The notes under the pieces were generated by a model, which was not told where the DNA came from, did no database searches, and saw nothing but the letters and a program-made list of their open reading frames with translations. Shown here in pieces: positions 43,382 through 52,252 of a stretch of 64,000 nucleotides of DNA. Source of the DNA: Tindallia californiensis (GTDB lineage: Bacteria; Bacillota; Clostridia; Peptostreptococcales; Tindalliaceae); the NCBI RefSeq assembly GCF_900107405.1, contig NZ_FNPV01000001.1, positions 62,001 through 126,000 on the forward strand, read 5' to 3'. The position numbers and the translations under genes are program-made. Each line of letters opens with the position of its first letter. Position 1 is the stretch's first letter.

Positions 43382-44998
43382 CTAAAGCCGTCTAGCAACT
43401 ATTTCATCCCTTGTTGCTAGTGCTATATTAGCAGCATGATCTGAAATACGCTCTAAATTGTTAATCATATCTAAAAAAATAACACCTGCACTCGGAACAC
43501 ATTGATGCGCATTAAGTCTTGATATATGATTTACTCGAAGGGTCTTTTCAAGCTTATCTACTTGTTTTTCTATGGCTAAAACCTCTTCAATCATATTGAT
43601 ATCTAAGGTTTTCATCGCTGTTAATGCTTTTTCATACGCTTCTATCGTGAGGTCAGATATTTCTTTAATTTCGTTAATCGCCACTTCTGAAAAAGTAAGT
43701 TTATTGTCTATTTTGAATTGAGACAGTTCCGCTATATTTTCAGCATGATCGCCAACCCTCTCAATATCATTGATGGTGTGAAATAAGCCATCTACCGTTT
43801 CACGTTGATCTGGTGATAAGTCTCTATTGGATAGTTTAACTAAATACGAGGCTATTTCTCTTTCCAACTCATTAGTAACTTTTTCTGTTGCCAAGGATTC
43901 ATTAATTTTTTTCTCGCTACCGTCAATAATACTACCCATTGCTTCCTCTAGCGATTTTTTAGCTGTATTCCCCATATGAAGCGTTTCTTTTATAGCCGTA
44001 GCCAACGCAATGGATGGAGTGTTTAGGATTCGCTCATCAATATATTTAACACCAACAACCGCATCGGTTTCTCCCGGAACCATACGGTACGCCAATTTTA
44101 TTAGAACCCCCGTAAATGGTAGCATTAACAATGTTGTTGTAATATTAAAAATAGTATGTGCGTTCGCAATTTGCCTTGGTATATTATCCGGGCTTAAATG
44201 TTTAATTAAGTGGTATGTAGGTCCTTGAAGTAAAAAAATGAATATTATTGTTCCTATTAAATTAAAAAGTAAGTGAAAAGAAGCCGCCCTTTTAGCTGTT
44301 TTATTCGCACCAATACTGGATATAATCGCTGTTACCGTAGTACCTAAGTTGATACCAAACAAAATCGGTAATCCTGATTCTATGGGTATTAAACCCTCCA
44401 TAGAAAGTGCAAGGAGAATACCCGTCGAAGCCGTACTACTCTGAACCATAATTGTAATAGCAAAGCCTGCTAAAATACCAAGTACCGGATTTTCTCCAAA
44501 ACTAATCAAGAGAGTCCGGAAACCTTCAAACTCCCTAAGAGGTCCTAACGCATCGCTCATAAACTTCATTCCTATAAACAGCATCCCAAACCCTATAAAA
44601 GCTTCTGCTAACTGTTTCGTTTTACGATTTTTAGAAAACAACCATATTCCTACGGCAACTCCAATAATAAGCGGTGCAAAGCGATCAATCTTAAACGTAA
44701 TGATCTGCGCCGTTATGGTTGTTCCAACATTAGCACCCATTATTACACTAGCCGCTTGACCTAACTGCATCATACCTGCATTAACAAAACCTACCACCAT
44801 AACAGTCGTAGCACTACTACTTTGAACAATAGCCGTAACTAACGCCCCAACCATAACACCCGTAAAACGATTTGATGTTAATGCACTGATAATGCTCTTC
44901 AATTTCTGACCAGCTACCTTTTGAAGACCAGTACTCATTATATGCATTCCATACAGAAATAAACCTAAACCCCCAAGCACACCAAAAGCTATTTCCAT
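43382..44998 (-). CDS. Na+/phosphate symporter family protein with C-terminal PhoU-like domain
   Basis: The protein is about 538 residues. The N-terminal two thirds carry two inverted Na/Pi cotransporter repeats with the hallmark QSSSATT (VTAIVQSSSATTVMVVGF) and its second copy VQSSTASTGI. The last ~200 residues form a helical PhoU-like domain with HTINDIERVGDHAENIAEL and its repeat. It should import phosphate with sodium. The start at 44998 is set by AGGAGG 7 bases before ATG; the upstream frame to 45040 reaches into the promoter leader. A promoter lies at 45055-45084. Confidence 0.9.
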   Translation of the reverse strand: MEIAFGVLGGLGLFLYGMHIMSTGLQKVAGQKLKSIISALTSNRFTGVMVGALVTAIVQSSSATTVMVVGFVNAGMMQLGQAASVIMGANVGTTITAQIITFKIDRFAPLIIGVAVGIWLFSKNRKTKQLAEAFIGFGMLFIGMKFMSDALGPLREFEGFRTLLISFGENPVLGILAGFAITIMVQSSTASTGILLALSMEGLIPIESGLPILFGINLGTTVTAIISSIGANKTAKRAASFHLLFNLIGTIIFIFLLQGPTYHLIKHLSPDNIPRQIANAHTIFNITTTLLMLPFTGVLIKLAYRMVPGETDAVVGVKYIDERILNTPSIALATAIKETLHMGNTAKKSLEEAMGSIIDGSEKKINESLATEKVTNELEREIASYLVKLSNRDLSPDQRETVDGLFHTINDIERVGDHAENIAELSQFKIDNKLTFSEVAINEIKEISDLTIEAYEKALTAMKTLDINMIEEVLAIEKQVDKLEKTLRVNHISRLNAHQCVPSAGVIFLDMINNLERISDHAANIALATRDEIVARRL

Positions 44999-45054
44999 CA
45001 CAGAGCCTCCTATTGGATTAATTGCACAAACAAAATTCAAGATAAAGCACGAAC

Positions 45055-45084
45055 ATTATACTATAAATGAAGCTAAAATAGCAA
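45055..45084 (-). promoter_or_regulatory. sigma-A-like promoter for the Na/phosphate symporter gene
   Basis: On the minus strand TTGCTA (45079-45084), an 18-base spacer and TATAAT (45055-45060) lie about 55 bases before the start at 44998. Confidence 0.6.
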
Positions 45085-45186
45085 AGATCTTTTAAAGAAT
45101 AATAAAAACAGATGCAATCATCTCACGTCTGTGGTATCCTAATTTACGGGTAATATTAAACATCATATATCATAAGGAGGCTTCAT

Positions 45187-45420
45187 ATGATCGATCAAAA
45201 AATAAAAAAAATAATTGCATCACATCTCGGTATCGAAAATGCAGAAACACTGTTGCGTGAAACTATGCTGATGAATGACCTAGACGCTGACTCACTGGAT
45301 GCTGTAGAAATAATAATGGCTATTGAAGACGAGTTTGAAATTGAAATTCCGGATGAAATGGCTGAATCAATCAAAACCATTGGCGAAATCATTGATTATG
45401 TAGAAGAGCAACATCAGTAA
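45187..45420 (+). CDS. acpP: Acyl carrier protein
   Basis: This 77-residue acidic helical protein carries acyl chains on phosphopantetheine attached to S36 in DLDADSLDAVEI. The length and the C-terminal IGEIIDYVEEQ are standard. AAGGAGG lies 7 bases upstream. It is not with fatty-acid synthesis genes here, so it could be a second, specialised carrier protein instead of the housekeeping one. Confidence 0.95.
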   Translation: MIDQKIKKIIASHLGIENAETLLRETMLMNDLDADSLDAVEIIMAIEDEFEIEIPDEMAESIKTIGEIIDYVEEQHQ

Positions 45421-45429
45421 CCCAAAACA

Positions 45430-45456
45430 GCCAAGCTGTTTCCGATACAGCTTGGC
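45430..45456. terminator. Hairpin between acpP and the convergent Asp23 gene
   Basis: GCCAAGCTGT (45430-45439) and ACAGCTTGGC (45447-45456) form a perfect 10-base stem, 10 bases past the acpP stop and 9 before the Asp23 gene end. The T-run is better on the minus strand (TGTTTTG). Confidence 0.65.
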
Positions 45457-45464
45457 ACTATTGA

Positions 45465-45839
45465 TTACGATTCTTCCATTACCTTTATATCATGAACAAA
45501 TATATTAACATTTTCTACCGGTATTTCCGTCATTGCTTCTATCGCTTCTTTCACTTTCTTCTGTGCTTCTTCCACTAGTTTAGGAATCGGAGTTCCATAT
45601 GCTACTTCCAGCGAAAGATTTAAATGAATACTCTTATCTGCTTTTTCTATCCTAACACCGGCCTTTGTAGCTGTGTTTTTACTAAAAAGAGCTTGCACAC
45701 CGCCTGGAAATCCACCAGCGATAGAAAGGATACCTTCTATATCATTAACCGATTTTCTAGCTATCGTCATAATAATATCATCTGATATTTTAACCTTTCC
45801 TTGCTCACTGCAAAATATCATCGGGTCTTCGTTTTTCAT
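45465..45839 (-). CDS. Asp23/Gls24 family envelope stress protein
   Basis: This protein of about 124 residues matches the Asp23/Gls24 (DUF322) family, small membrane-associated proteins linked to the Gram-positive envelope. Typical segments are GKVKISDDIIMTIARKSVNDIEGI near the start and the conserved VNIFVHDIKV end. ATG at 45839 lies inside the end of mobA (35-base overlap), with GGAG 11 bases upstream; a frame start at 45863 has no site. Alone of its kind here. Confidence 0.88.
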   Translation of the reverse strand: MKNEDPMIFCSEQGKVKISDDIIMTIARKSVNDIEGILSIAGGFPGGVQALFSKNTATKAGVRIEKADKSIHLNLSLEVAYGTPIPKLVEEAQKKVKEAIEAMTEIPVENVNIFVHDIKVMEES

Positions 45840-46497
45840 TCTTTTTTTCACTCCTCTTTGCATTTTTCTGTTGATTGACTGTTATATCCTTTTCAAGAGC
45901 CCACCTAGCTTTCGCGTTTAAGTATTCCGTTTCTGTATTGACGTTGGTGAAGCTATTTAAATGAGGGTCTATTGTTCTAACATGAGTTTCACTCACAGGT
46001 CTTACCAGCACATGATCATAAAATGCGGTAATTTTATAGTTTTCATCACGAAGTTGATCTAAGATATATGGTAAACATGTTTTTCGATAGATCGCATGTA
46101 ATGGCTCGAAATAGGATCCTATCATCGGTATTCGAACATCTTCTCCATCGAGACTTTCTATCATATGAGCTATTAACTTGCTACTCAAAAAGGGCATATC
46201 ACAAGGAACGATAAAAGCATACTCGTTATTCGCTTTCAAAAGACCAGAGTACAGACCTACAAGAGAATTCTTCTTTTCTGTATCCAAAACATCTGTTACA
46301 AACCTGACATTATCAAGCATATAAAATGATGATGGATTACGAGTAACCAGTATAACTTCATCAAATAAAGGTTCCAAGGTTTCCACCACTATTTGAATCA
46401 TCTTTTTATCGCCTATCCTAAGTAACGCTTTATTTCGCCCCATTCTTTTGCTGTTTCCTCCGGCTAAAACAACCGCTGACACCTTATGTTTAAGCAT
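45805..46497 (-). CDS. mobA: Molybdenum cofactor guanylyltransferase MobA
   Basis: This 230-residue nucleotidyltransferase has the N-terminal LAGGNSKRMGRNKALLRIG (11-29) that binds GTP, VPCDMPFLS near 99-107 with the metal-binding Asp, and an overall MobA-like Rossmann fold. It would attach GMP to molybdopterin to make the guanine dinucleotide cofactor. A MobA-like transferase with a different substrate is possible, but two MoeA genes and a MOSC protein in the same window support the cofactor role. The last ~30 residues are strongly basic and may be disordered. Confidence 0.88.
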   Translation of the reverse strand: MLKHKVSAVVLAGGNSKRMGRNKALLRIGDKKMIQIVVETLEPLFDEVILVTRNPSSFYMLDNVRFVTDVLDTEKKNSLVGLYSGLLKANNEYAFIVPCDMPFLSSKLIAHMIESLDGEDVRIPMIGSYFEPLHAIYRKTCLPYILDQLRDENYKITAFYDHVLVRPVSETHVRTIDPHLNSFTNVNTETEYLNAKARWALEKDITVNQQKNAKRSEKKNEKRRPDDILQ

Positions 46498-46577
46498 TTC
46501 TCATCCCTCATTTTCTTTCAACTACATGAAGTATTCTTTCGAATCGAGACAGTAATAGTTCAGAAATAATACTTATT

Positions 46578-47279
46578 TCAGAGCGTTTTAACAAACTCCA
46601 AAAAATCATCGGTATTACTCTCCAAGTCAGGCATATTCTTTTGTTTATCTCGGTTCAGCAAGTGATCTGTCAGTAGATAGGTGCTAATCCCTACCTCTGC
46701 AGCTGCTAAATCTTCTAAAGCATCATTCCCTACCATGAGAACCTCTTCTGATGATAACTTTAAGTGATCTAAAATTTCCTCATAATATTCGGTATTTGGC
46801 TTCGCCGCATGCATTTTCTCAAAGGTTGTCATATACAAAAAATCTTCCGGATTTAATCCCGCCCATCGAATTCTTTCACAAACGGCATTTTGAGGAAAAA
46901 GAGGATTTGTTGCAATTACCAGAGGATACTGTTTTTCTTTTAGCAACCTTACGGACTCAATCATATTGGGATTTTGCCACGTCGATTTTTTAACCAAAGA
47001 AAACTCATTCGAATAAAAGTGATCAAAAAGGAGCCAGGCTTTTTCACTTTCTATTGAAAGATCTTTTGTAAATGTTTCCATGAAAACTTTTTCATTGGAT
47101 TTTGTTCTGCCGCTATTTGATATCATTGCTCTTGTAGCAGTCCATAAATTTTTTTTGAACAATGAAGGTTCAAGATAAGGCTTAAACTTTTCCGTTAATG
47201 CGTCAATATACAGTTTCATAAATTTTTCTAAGTTCATTGGTAACAGAGTACCATCAAGATCAAAAAGGATTGTTTTCAA
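46578..47279 (-). CDS. HAD-superfamily hydrolase
   Basis: The protein is about 233 residues, with HAD motif I FDLDGTLLPM near the start (the nucleophile Asp and the DxD Asp), motif II VIATNP, a Lys in the AAKPNTEYY segment and motif IV VGNDALEDLAAAEVG. The helical cap between residues 20 and 100 is of the C1 (phosphoglycolate phosphatase-like) type. The substrate is unknown. The start is TTG at 47279 because GGAGGG lies 7 bases upstream; a TTG at 47294 is inside that stretch. Confidence 0.85.
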   Translation of the reverse strand: MKTILFDLDGTLLPMNLEKFMKLYIDALTEKFKPYLEPSLFKKNLWTATRAMISNSGRTKSNEKVFMETFTKDLSIESEKAWLLFDHFYSNEFSLVKKSTWQNPNMIESVRLLKEKQYPLVIATNPLFPQNAVCERIRWAGLNPEDFLYMTTFEKMHAAKPNTEYYEEILDHLKLSSEEVLMVGNDALEDLAAAEVGISTYLLTDHLLNRDKQKNMPDLESNTDDFLEFVKTL

Positions 47280-47435
47280 AACTAATCCCTCCAAGTTCTA
47301 CAGTAATGTTTTCCTCACTATTATATCTAAATTTTTCTTTAATCACAACGGTTACTCTCTAAACTATATTAGCACCAGGATCGTTAATATTATATAAACT
47401 AGTAATACTCATTTTTAATGACATTCTTTATAATC

Positions 47436-47457
47436 AAAAACCTGCCAGATAGGCAGG
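47436..47457 (-). terminator. Intrinsic terminator after the CoA-transferase genes
   Basis: On the minus strand a perfect CCTGCC/GGCAGG stem with a 5-base loop (47441-47457) is followed by TTTTT (47436-47440), 18 bases past the stop of subunit B. Confidence 0.8.
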
Positions 47458-47474
47458 CTCGACGAATCTTCACA

Positions 47475-48125
47475 TTAATCTTCCATCACTTTTAGGTTTT
47501 CATCAACTATAAACTCAGCTTCTGTAACTTCTCTTATCTTTTCTACAGTAGTATCAGGAGCAATTTCCCGCAAATACATACCTCCTGGAGTAATTTCAAA
47601 CACTCCCATTTCTGTCACAATCATATCAACTTCTTTTTTGGCTGTTAGCGGTAAAGAACAAGATTTTAGTATTTTAGGTTTTCCTTTAGCTGTGTGTTCC
47701 ATTGCTAATATTACTTTTTTTGCGCCTACGACCAAGTCCATTGCTCCACCCATTCCTGGAACTAGTTTTCCCGGAATCATCCAGTTAGCAAGATTTCCTT
47801 CTTGGTCTACCTGCAAGGCGCCTAAGACAGTAGCATCTACATGTCCTCCACGTATAATCCCAAAAGAAGTCGCGCTATCAAAGTAGGCGGCACCTTCTAA
47901 AACAGTTACAGGTAATCCACCAGCGTTCACTACATCCGGATCTTCATTTCCTTCTGCTGGAGCTGGTCCCATTCCTACAAAACCGTTTTCAGATTGAAGA
48001 ATCACTTCAATTCCTTCCGGTATATAATTAGCTACAAGGGTTGGCATTCCAATCCCTAAGTTTACAATATCTCCATCTTCAAAATCTTTAGCTACCCTTT
48101 TAGCAATTCTTTCTCGAATATCCAT
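47475..48125 (-). CDS. atoA: 3-oxoacid/acetate CoA-transferase subunit B
   Basis: This 216-residue subunit holds the catalytic glutamate of the family I CoA-transferases, E46 in VILQSENGFVGMG, which forms the glutamyl-CoA intermediate. GIGMPTLVANYIP near 24-36 and GGMYLREIAPD near the end are also typical. With subunit A it exchanges CoA between acetate or butyrate and acetoacetyl-CoA or similar. The genes are 3 bases apart. The exact acceptor cannot be read from sequence. Confidence 0.92.
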   Translation of the reverse strand: MDIRERIAKRVAKDFEDGDIVNLGIGMPTLVANYIPEGIEVILQSENGFVGMGPAPAEGNEDPDVVNAGGLPVTVLEGAAYFDSATSFGIIRGGHVDATVLGALQVDQEGNLANWMIPGKLVPGMGGAMDLVVGAKKVILAMEHTAKGKPKILKSCSLPLTAKKEVDMIVTEMGVFEITPGGMYLREIAPDTTVEKIREVTEAEFIVDENLKVMED

Positions 48126-48128
48126 GCA

Positions 48129-48779
48129 TTATTCCCCCTTTACAATATAATCAACGAATATTCCCGGAGTCATCACATTATTAGGATCTATTTCTCCGAC
48201 TTCAACAAGTTCACAAGCTTCAACAATAACTACATCAGCAGCCGTTGCCATATGCGTATTAAAATTCCGTGTAGCTGCGTTATACCATACGTTACCTTTT
48301 TTATCAACTTTTGAACCTCTTATCAAAGCTACATCTGCTCTTAGAGGCAGCTCTAACAAATATTCTTTTCCGTCCAGGGCCATCTTTTGTTTTCCTTCTT
48401 CAACTACCGTACCAACTCCTGTTGGCGTTAAAAATCCTCCCAGACCAGCGCCACCAGCTCTTATTCTTTCAGCAAGTGTACCCTGAGGAATCAAAGTAAC
48501 ATCAATTAAACCTTCGTTCATCATACGTCCAGTTTCAGGGTTTGTTCCAATATGAGAAGCATAAAGCTTCTTAATCTGACCATTAACAATCAACTTGCCT
48601 ATTCCAACATCAGGCCTCGCTGTATCTGTGCAGATCAGAAATAAATCTTTAACATTTTTTTTAACCAATCCATCCACCAAATTTTCAGGTGTGCCAGCTC
48701 CCATAAAACCCGGGATCATAACCGTCGAACCGTCTTTCACAAAATTAAGCGCTTCATCCATCGAAACAACTTTACTCAT
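48129..48779 (-). CDS. atoD: 3-oxoacid/acetate CoA-transferase subunit A
   Basis: This 216-residue subunit has the family CoA-binding PGFMGAGTPENLVDGL (23-38), GTNPETGRMMNEG and the IPQGTLAERIRAGGAGLGGFLTPTGVGT loop (about 96-123). It pairs with the downstream subunit B to give an alpha2beta2 or similar enzyme. GGGAGGG lies 8 bases upstream of the ATG. The promoter at 48846-48875 and a palindrome at 48815-48827 lie in its leader. Confidence 0.92.
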   Translation of the reverse strand: MSKVVSMDEALNFVKDGSTVMIPGFMGAGTPENLVDGLVKKNVKDLFLICTDTARPDVGIGKLIVNGQIKKLYASHIGTNPETGRMMNEGLIDVTLIPQGTLAERIRAGGAGLGGFLTPTGVGTVVEEGKQKMALDGKEYLLELPLRADVALIRGSKVDKKGNVWYNAATRNFNTHMATAADVVIVEACELVEVGEIDPNNVMTPGIFVDYIVKGE

Positions 48780-48814
48780 GCGATACCCTCCCTTTAACTA
48801 TTAGGTTATCCACG

Positions 48815-48827
48815 GTGATTAAATCAC
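48815..48827. promoter_or_regulatory. Palindrome downstream of the CoA-transferase promoter
   Basis: GTGATT-A-AATCAC is a perfect 13-base palindrome, about 20 bases downstream of the -10 box. It is placed like a repressor operator, but no known binding consensus fits exactly. Confidence 0.4.
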
Positions 48828-48845
48828 AATAGATATTACCTCTAT

Positions 48846-48875
48846 ATGATACCAGAATTATCTCACATTGTCCAA
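48846..48875 (-). promoter_or_regulatory. sigma-A-like promoter for the CoA-transferase genes
   Basis: On the minus strand TTGGAC (48870-48875), an 18-base spacer and TATCAT (48846-48851) lie about 67 bases before the start. Confidence 0.55.
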
Positions 48876-48970
48876 GTTTCCATATAAAATAAATATTTTA
48901 TCGAAGATCGTTAAAACTATTGTTTCTAATAAAGAAATATGCAAACTTTCCCCTTGTTGCATCTTAATCG

Positions 48971-49999
48971 CTAAGAGAATGTTAGTAGAAAAAACACGAC
49001 TATAATAGAAGCTACTGGTGTGATCACCCATCCAAGAAATATCTTGCCCAGCAATGCGAGTTTTATATTTCTACCACCTTTCGCAATACCTATTCCTACA
49101 ACTGATCCAACCACTGCTTGAGATTGCGATACCGGTACCAACGGAAAAGAAGGTAGGTTATGCGATACTAACCATGCTTGTAAGCTTTGAGACGCAAACA
49201 AAAACAAAACAAGAGCACTTGATAAAACAATAATCAGTGCATGCGCAGGGGTGAGCCGCATAATACCACTGCCAATTGTTGACATTACTTTCATCGAATA
49301 CGTATATACTCCCACCGAAACCGAAATAGCTCCCAATAAAAATAACATTTGTTGGCCATTCAAAACAGTTATCGTACTCAGCGTTAATGGTGGTACATTT
49401 AAACTATTCACAAAAACTCCCATAACATTCGCCATATTATTTGCACCAAGGCTATACGCTCCAAAAGCTCCCGCTATTACTAAGGCGATTCTCAGCCATC
49501 GATCTCTACGCACAATATGTATAGGAAATACTTTCCAAGTATATGCAAAAACAACAAATAGAAGCATCGCCATCACTGCACCCAAAACAGGGGCAAACAC
49601 CCATGTTCCAGCAATTCGGATTAGCAACGACCAATCAATCGCATGTCCATGATACAAATTCCATCCGATAATAGAACCAATAATTGACTGTGATGTCGAT
49701 ACAGGAAGTCCATTTTTTGTCATTACCATTACTACAAGAGCCGCTGCCAAGGATGCCATAAACGCCTCTTCTAGCCGAGCTATGTCGCCTAATTCCCCTA
49801 ATGTTTTAGTAGTTCCAGCACCGCTGATCACCGCACCAAGAGCAACAAAAATAGAAATAATCAGTGCCGCTGATCGAAATCTAATCATTTTAGTACTAAC
49901 CGCTGTACCCATTATGTTCGCAGCGTCATTCGCACCTAACGACCAGCCCATAAACAATCCTGCGGATAAGAAAAAAAGAGCTGCTGGATTCCCTTCCAT
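48971..49999 (-). CDS. Inorganic phosphate transporter of the PiT family
   Basis: This 342-residue membrane protein has about ten helices and the duplicated PiT signature: GANDAANIMGTAVSTK near 22-37 and GANNMANVMGVF near 183-194. Each copy supplies an asparagine and aspartate pair for phosphate and cation. PVSTSQSIIGSI and VSQSQAVVGSV are the paired second motifs. It imports phosphate (or sulfate in some branches) with protons or sodium. AGGTGG precedes the ATG. This is the second phosphate uptake system in the window. Confidence 0.92.
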   Translation of the reverse strand: MEGNPAALFFLSAGLFMGWSLGANDAANIMGTAVSTKMIRFRSAALIISIFVALGAVISGAGTTKTLGELGDIARLEEAFMASLAAALVVMVMTKNGLPVSTSQSIIGSIIGWNLYHGHAIDWSLLIRIAGTWVFAPVLGAVMAMLLFVVFAYTWKVFPIHIVRRDRWLRIALVIAGAFGAYSLGANNMANVMGVFVNSLNVPPLTLSTITVLNGQQMLFLLGAISVSVGVYTYSMKVMSTIGSGIMRLTPAHALIIVLSSALVLFLFASQSLQAWLVSHNLPSFPLVPVSQSQAVVGSVVGIGIAKGGRNIKLALLGKIFLGWVITPVASIIVVFFLLTFS

Positions 50000-50035
50000 T
50001 ATTCCACCTGCCTTCCCTATAAAATATAATCACTA

Positions 50036-51286
50036 TTATACTCGTGTTTTTTCGTTTGCATATGCTTTCAATTTTTGGTGCAGCCACACCAAAGCTGCGT
50101 TTGCAGTAAAAAAGCGGATGCGATTTCTATCACCATTAAAAATAATTTTTTTTGCATCTACATCACCATTGATAACGATTCCAATCCATACTTCTCCACC
50201 TGTCGAACCCTTTTGATGATCATCTGCCCAACCGGTAGTCGCAAGCCCTATATGAGCTCTCGTTTTATCTGCAATACCTTTTGCCATAGCAATGACAGTG
50301 TCTTCACTAACGACGCCTCTGGTATAAATTGTTTCTGGCAAAACGCCTAGCTCATCAATTTTCGATGCTTCACTATAGGCTACTACACCTTCCTTCAAAC
50401 ATAATGACATTCCAGATACATTAACAAGCTTTGCACATATCAGCCCTCCAGTAATTGATTCTGCAATCGATATGGTTAATGCATGCCGGCGCATTAAGGT
50501 AAATAGTTTTTCTTCCAGGCTAATCGTACCAGTTCCATATATATACTCATCTAAAATTGGTACTATTTTTTCATAAACAGGCATTAACATCTTCTCTGTG
50601 TCTCTCTCAGTAGTCGCTCGTGCTGTTATGCGAATATGAACTTCGCCTTCTTTAGCGTACAGTGCGATGGTGGGATTTTGTTGATCATGCATTAAATTTG
50701 TAAGTTTTTCTTCTACCTGACTCTCACCTATTCCACAAAGCCTAATCGTTTTTGAACGAATTGTTTGTCTTAAATATGGCTCTAGCTTTTTCACAACTTC
50801 ATTTTCAAACATTTTTTCCATTTCTTTTGGAGGACCAGGCATCATAATCATTATTTTACCGTTCAGCTCTATCCAACAACCCGGAGCTGTTCCAGCGCTA
50901 TTATTTATAATGTGCGAACCTTCAGGGAATGCCGCTTGCTTTTTATTGTTTTGAGAGTACCCAGCTTCTCTACGAACAAACCGTGACTGAATAGTGCTCC
51001 ATATATTTTCGTGAAATATCATTTTTTTCCTAAAGTATGTTGCCGCTACTTCTTTTGTAATATCATCGCCTGTCGGACCTAAGCCACCTGTAACAATCAG
51101 CAAATCAGCTCTTGAAAAAGCAGTTTTATAAGCCTCCAAAAGTCTTTGTGCATTATCACCAACAACCGTTTGATAATAAACATTAATCCCCAACTCAGCT
51201 AATCGTTGTGATAAATATTTTGCATTTGTATTAAGAATTTCTCCTAATAGTATTTCTGTGCCAATACTTATTATTTCAGCTTTCAT
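50036..51286 (-). CDS. cinA: CinA-family competence/damage-inducible protein
   Basis: This 416-residue protein has an N-terminal MoCF-like domain (1-170: SIGTEILLGEILNTNAKYLSQRLAELG and TGGLGPTGDDITKEV), a linker domain with a GYSQNNKKQAAFPEG signature, and a C-terminal CinA amidase-like domain (about 255-410: SIAESITGGLICA and GLATTGWADDHQKG). In other bacteria CinA combines ADP-ribose pyrophosphatase and nicotinamide mononucleotide deamidase activities. GGGAG lies 9 bases before the ATG. Confidence 0.93.
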   Translation of the reverse strand: MKAEIISIGTEILLGEILNTNAKYLSQRLAELGINVYYQTVVGDNAQRLLEAYKTAFSRADLLIVTGGLGPTGDDITKEVAATYFRKKMIFHENIWSTIQSRFVRREAGYSQNNKKQAAFPEGSHIINNSAGTAPGCWIELNGKIMIMMPGPPKEMEKMFENEVVKKLEPYLRQTIRSKTIRLCGIGESQVEEKLTNLMHDQQNPTIALYAKEGEVHIRITARATTERDTEKMLMPVYEKIVPILDEYIYGTGTISLEEKLFTLMRRHALTISIAESITGGLICAKLVNVSGMSLCLKEGVVAYSEASKIDELGVLPETIYTRGVVSEDTVIAMAKGIADKTRAHIGLATTGWADDHQKGSTGGEVWIGIVINGDVDAKKIIFNGDRNRIRFFTANAALVWLHQKLKAYANEKTRV

Positions 51287-51324
51287 GAGTCATCTCCCTA
51301 TTCCTTTGCATCGCCTTTCAGAAA

Positions 51325-52227
51325 TCAATTCTTCTCCAAGGGCGTAATCAATTGTAACGCTTTAGGAATTACCTTAAAATCCATCGGTAGCTTTCCACAA
51401 AGTTCACCATCTACATCCACTTCAACATCTTGTTTGCTATTCAATCGAAAAGAATCTACCTGATAATAGATAATACCTTTTTGCGGCTTAACTCTTTTCT
51501 TTAAAAAACTGAGAAAAACATTGGCCATGTCAGGAAATTCTGTGTTTTTAACAATGAGTAAATCTAGTTTCCCATCACTCAATGAAGCTTCCGGGACTAA
51601 ATTTTTAAACCCTCCAATAATCGGTCCATTAGCTAAAAGAAAAAAAAGTGTATCTATCGTTTCTCTTTTTTCTCCATAGTCCAGCTCAATTTCAATGGTT
51701 TGAAAAAACTGTTTAGGAAATTCTAAAAACCCTTCAAAATAATATGCAAATTTGCCAAGAATTGATTTTTTTTCCGAAGATACTTTATGAGCTAGCTCCG
51801 GAAGTAATCCACCTGCTGCAACATTTAAAAAGAACCGATCTCCCGCTTTCCCAACATCCACATAAATTTTCCGCGGATTTAAAATCATCTCTGCGTATAT
51901 TTCCACGTTTTTAGGAATTTCTAAATAAGTGGCAACATCATTAGCAGTACCCATTGGAAAAAGAGCAAGCGGAGGAGGAGACGGCACCTGCATCAATCCA
52001 TTTATTACCTCGTTCGTTGTTCCATCACCACCAAAAACAATCATTTGATCATAGTGTGACGCTCCAAAACTTTTCACCGCTTCCACCGTATCATTTTCCC
52101 CTTTAGTTTCATATACATCAAATTGACAAATCTCCTTTTTGCTAATAATTGCTTTAAGCGCTTCAAAACGTTCTTTTCCCATTTTTCTTCCAGCATTCGG
52201 ATTAACAATAGCTGCATATTTTTTCAT
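51325..52227 (-). CDS. YegS/DagK-like lipid kinase
   Basis: This 300-residue cytoplasmic protein belongs to the diacylglycerol kinase catalytic family. The nucleotide-binding GGDGTTNEVINGL is at 66-78, and the phosphoryl-transfer region includes PMGTANDVATYLEIP and the GGFKNLVPEASLSDGKLDL segment. It phosphorylates a lipid such as diacylglycerol or a related lipid. GGAAAGGGAG precedes the ATG. It follows the MocR gene by 25 bases. Confidence 0.92.
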   Translation of the reverse strand: MKKYAAIVNPNAGRKMGKERFEALKAIISKKEICQFDVYETKGENDTVEAVKSFGASHYDQMIVFGGDGTTNEVINGLMQVPSPPPLALFPMGTANDVATYLEIPKNVEIYAEMILNPRKIYVDVGKAGDRFFLNVAAGGLLPELAHKVSSEKKSILGKFAYYFEGFLEFPKQFFQTIEIELDYGEKRETIDTLFFLLANGPIIGGFKNLVPEASLSDGKLDLLIVKNTEFPDMANVFLSFLKKRVKPQKGIIYYQVDSFRLNSKQDVEVDVDGELCGKLPMDFKVIPKALQLITPLEKN

Positions 52228-52252
52228 TCAGGTCTCCCTTTCCATTCAAGTA

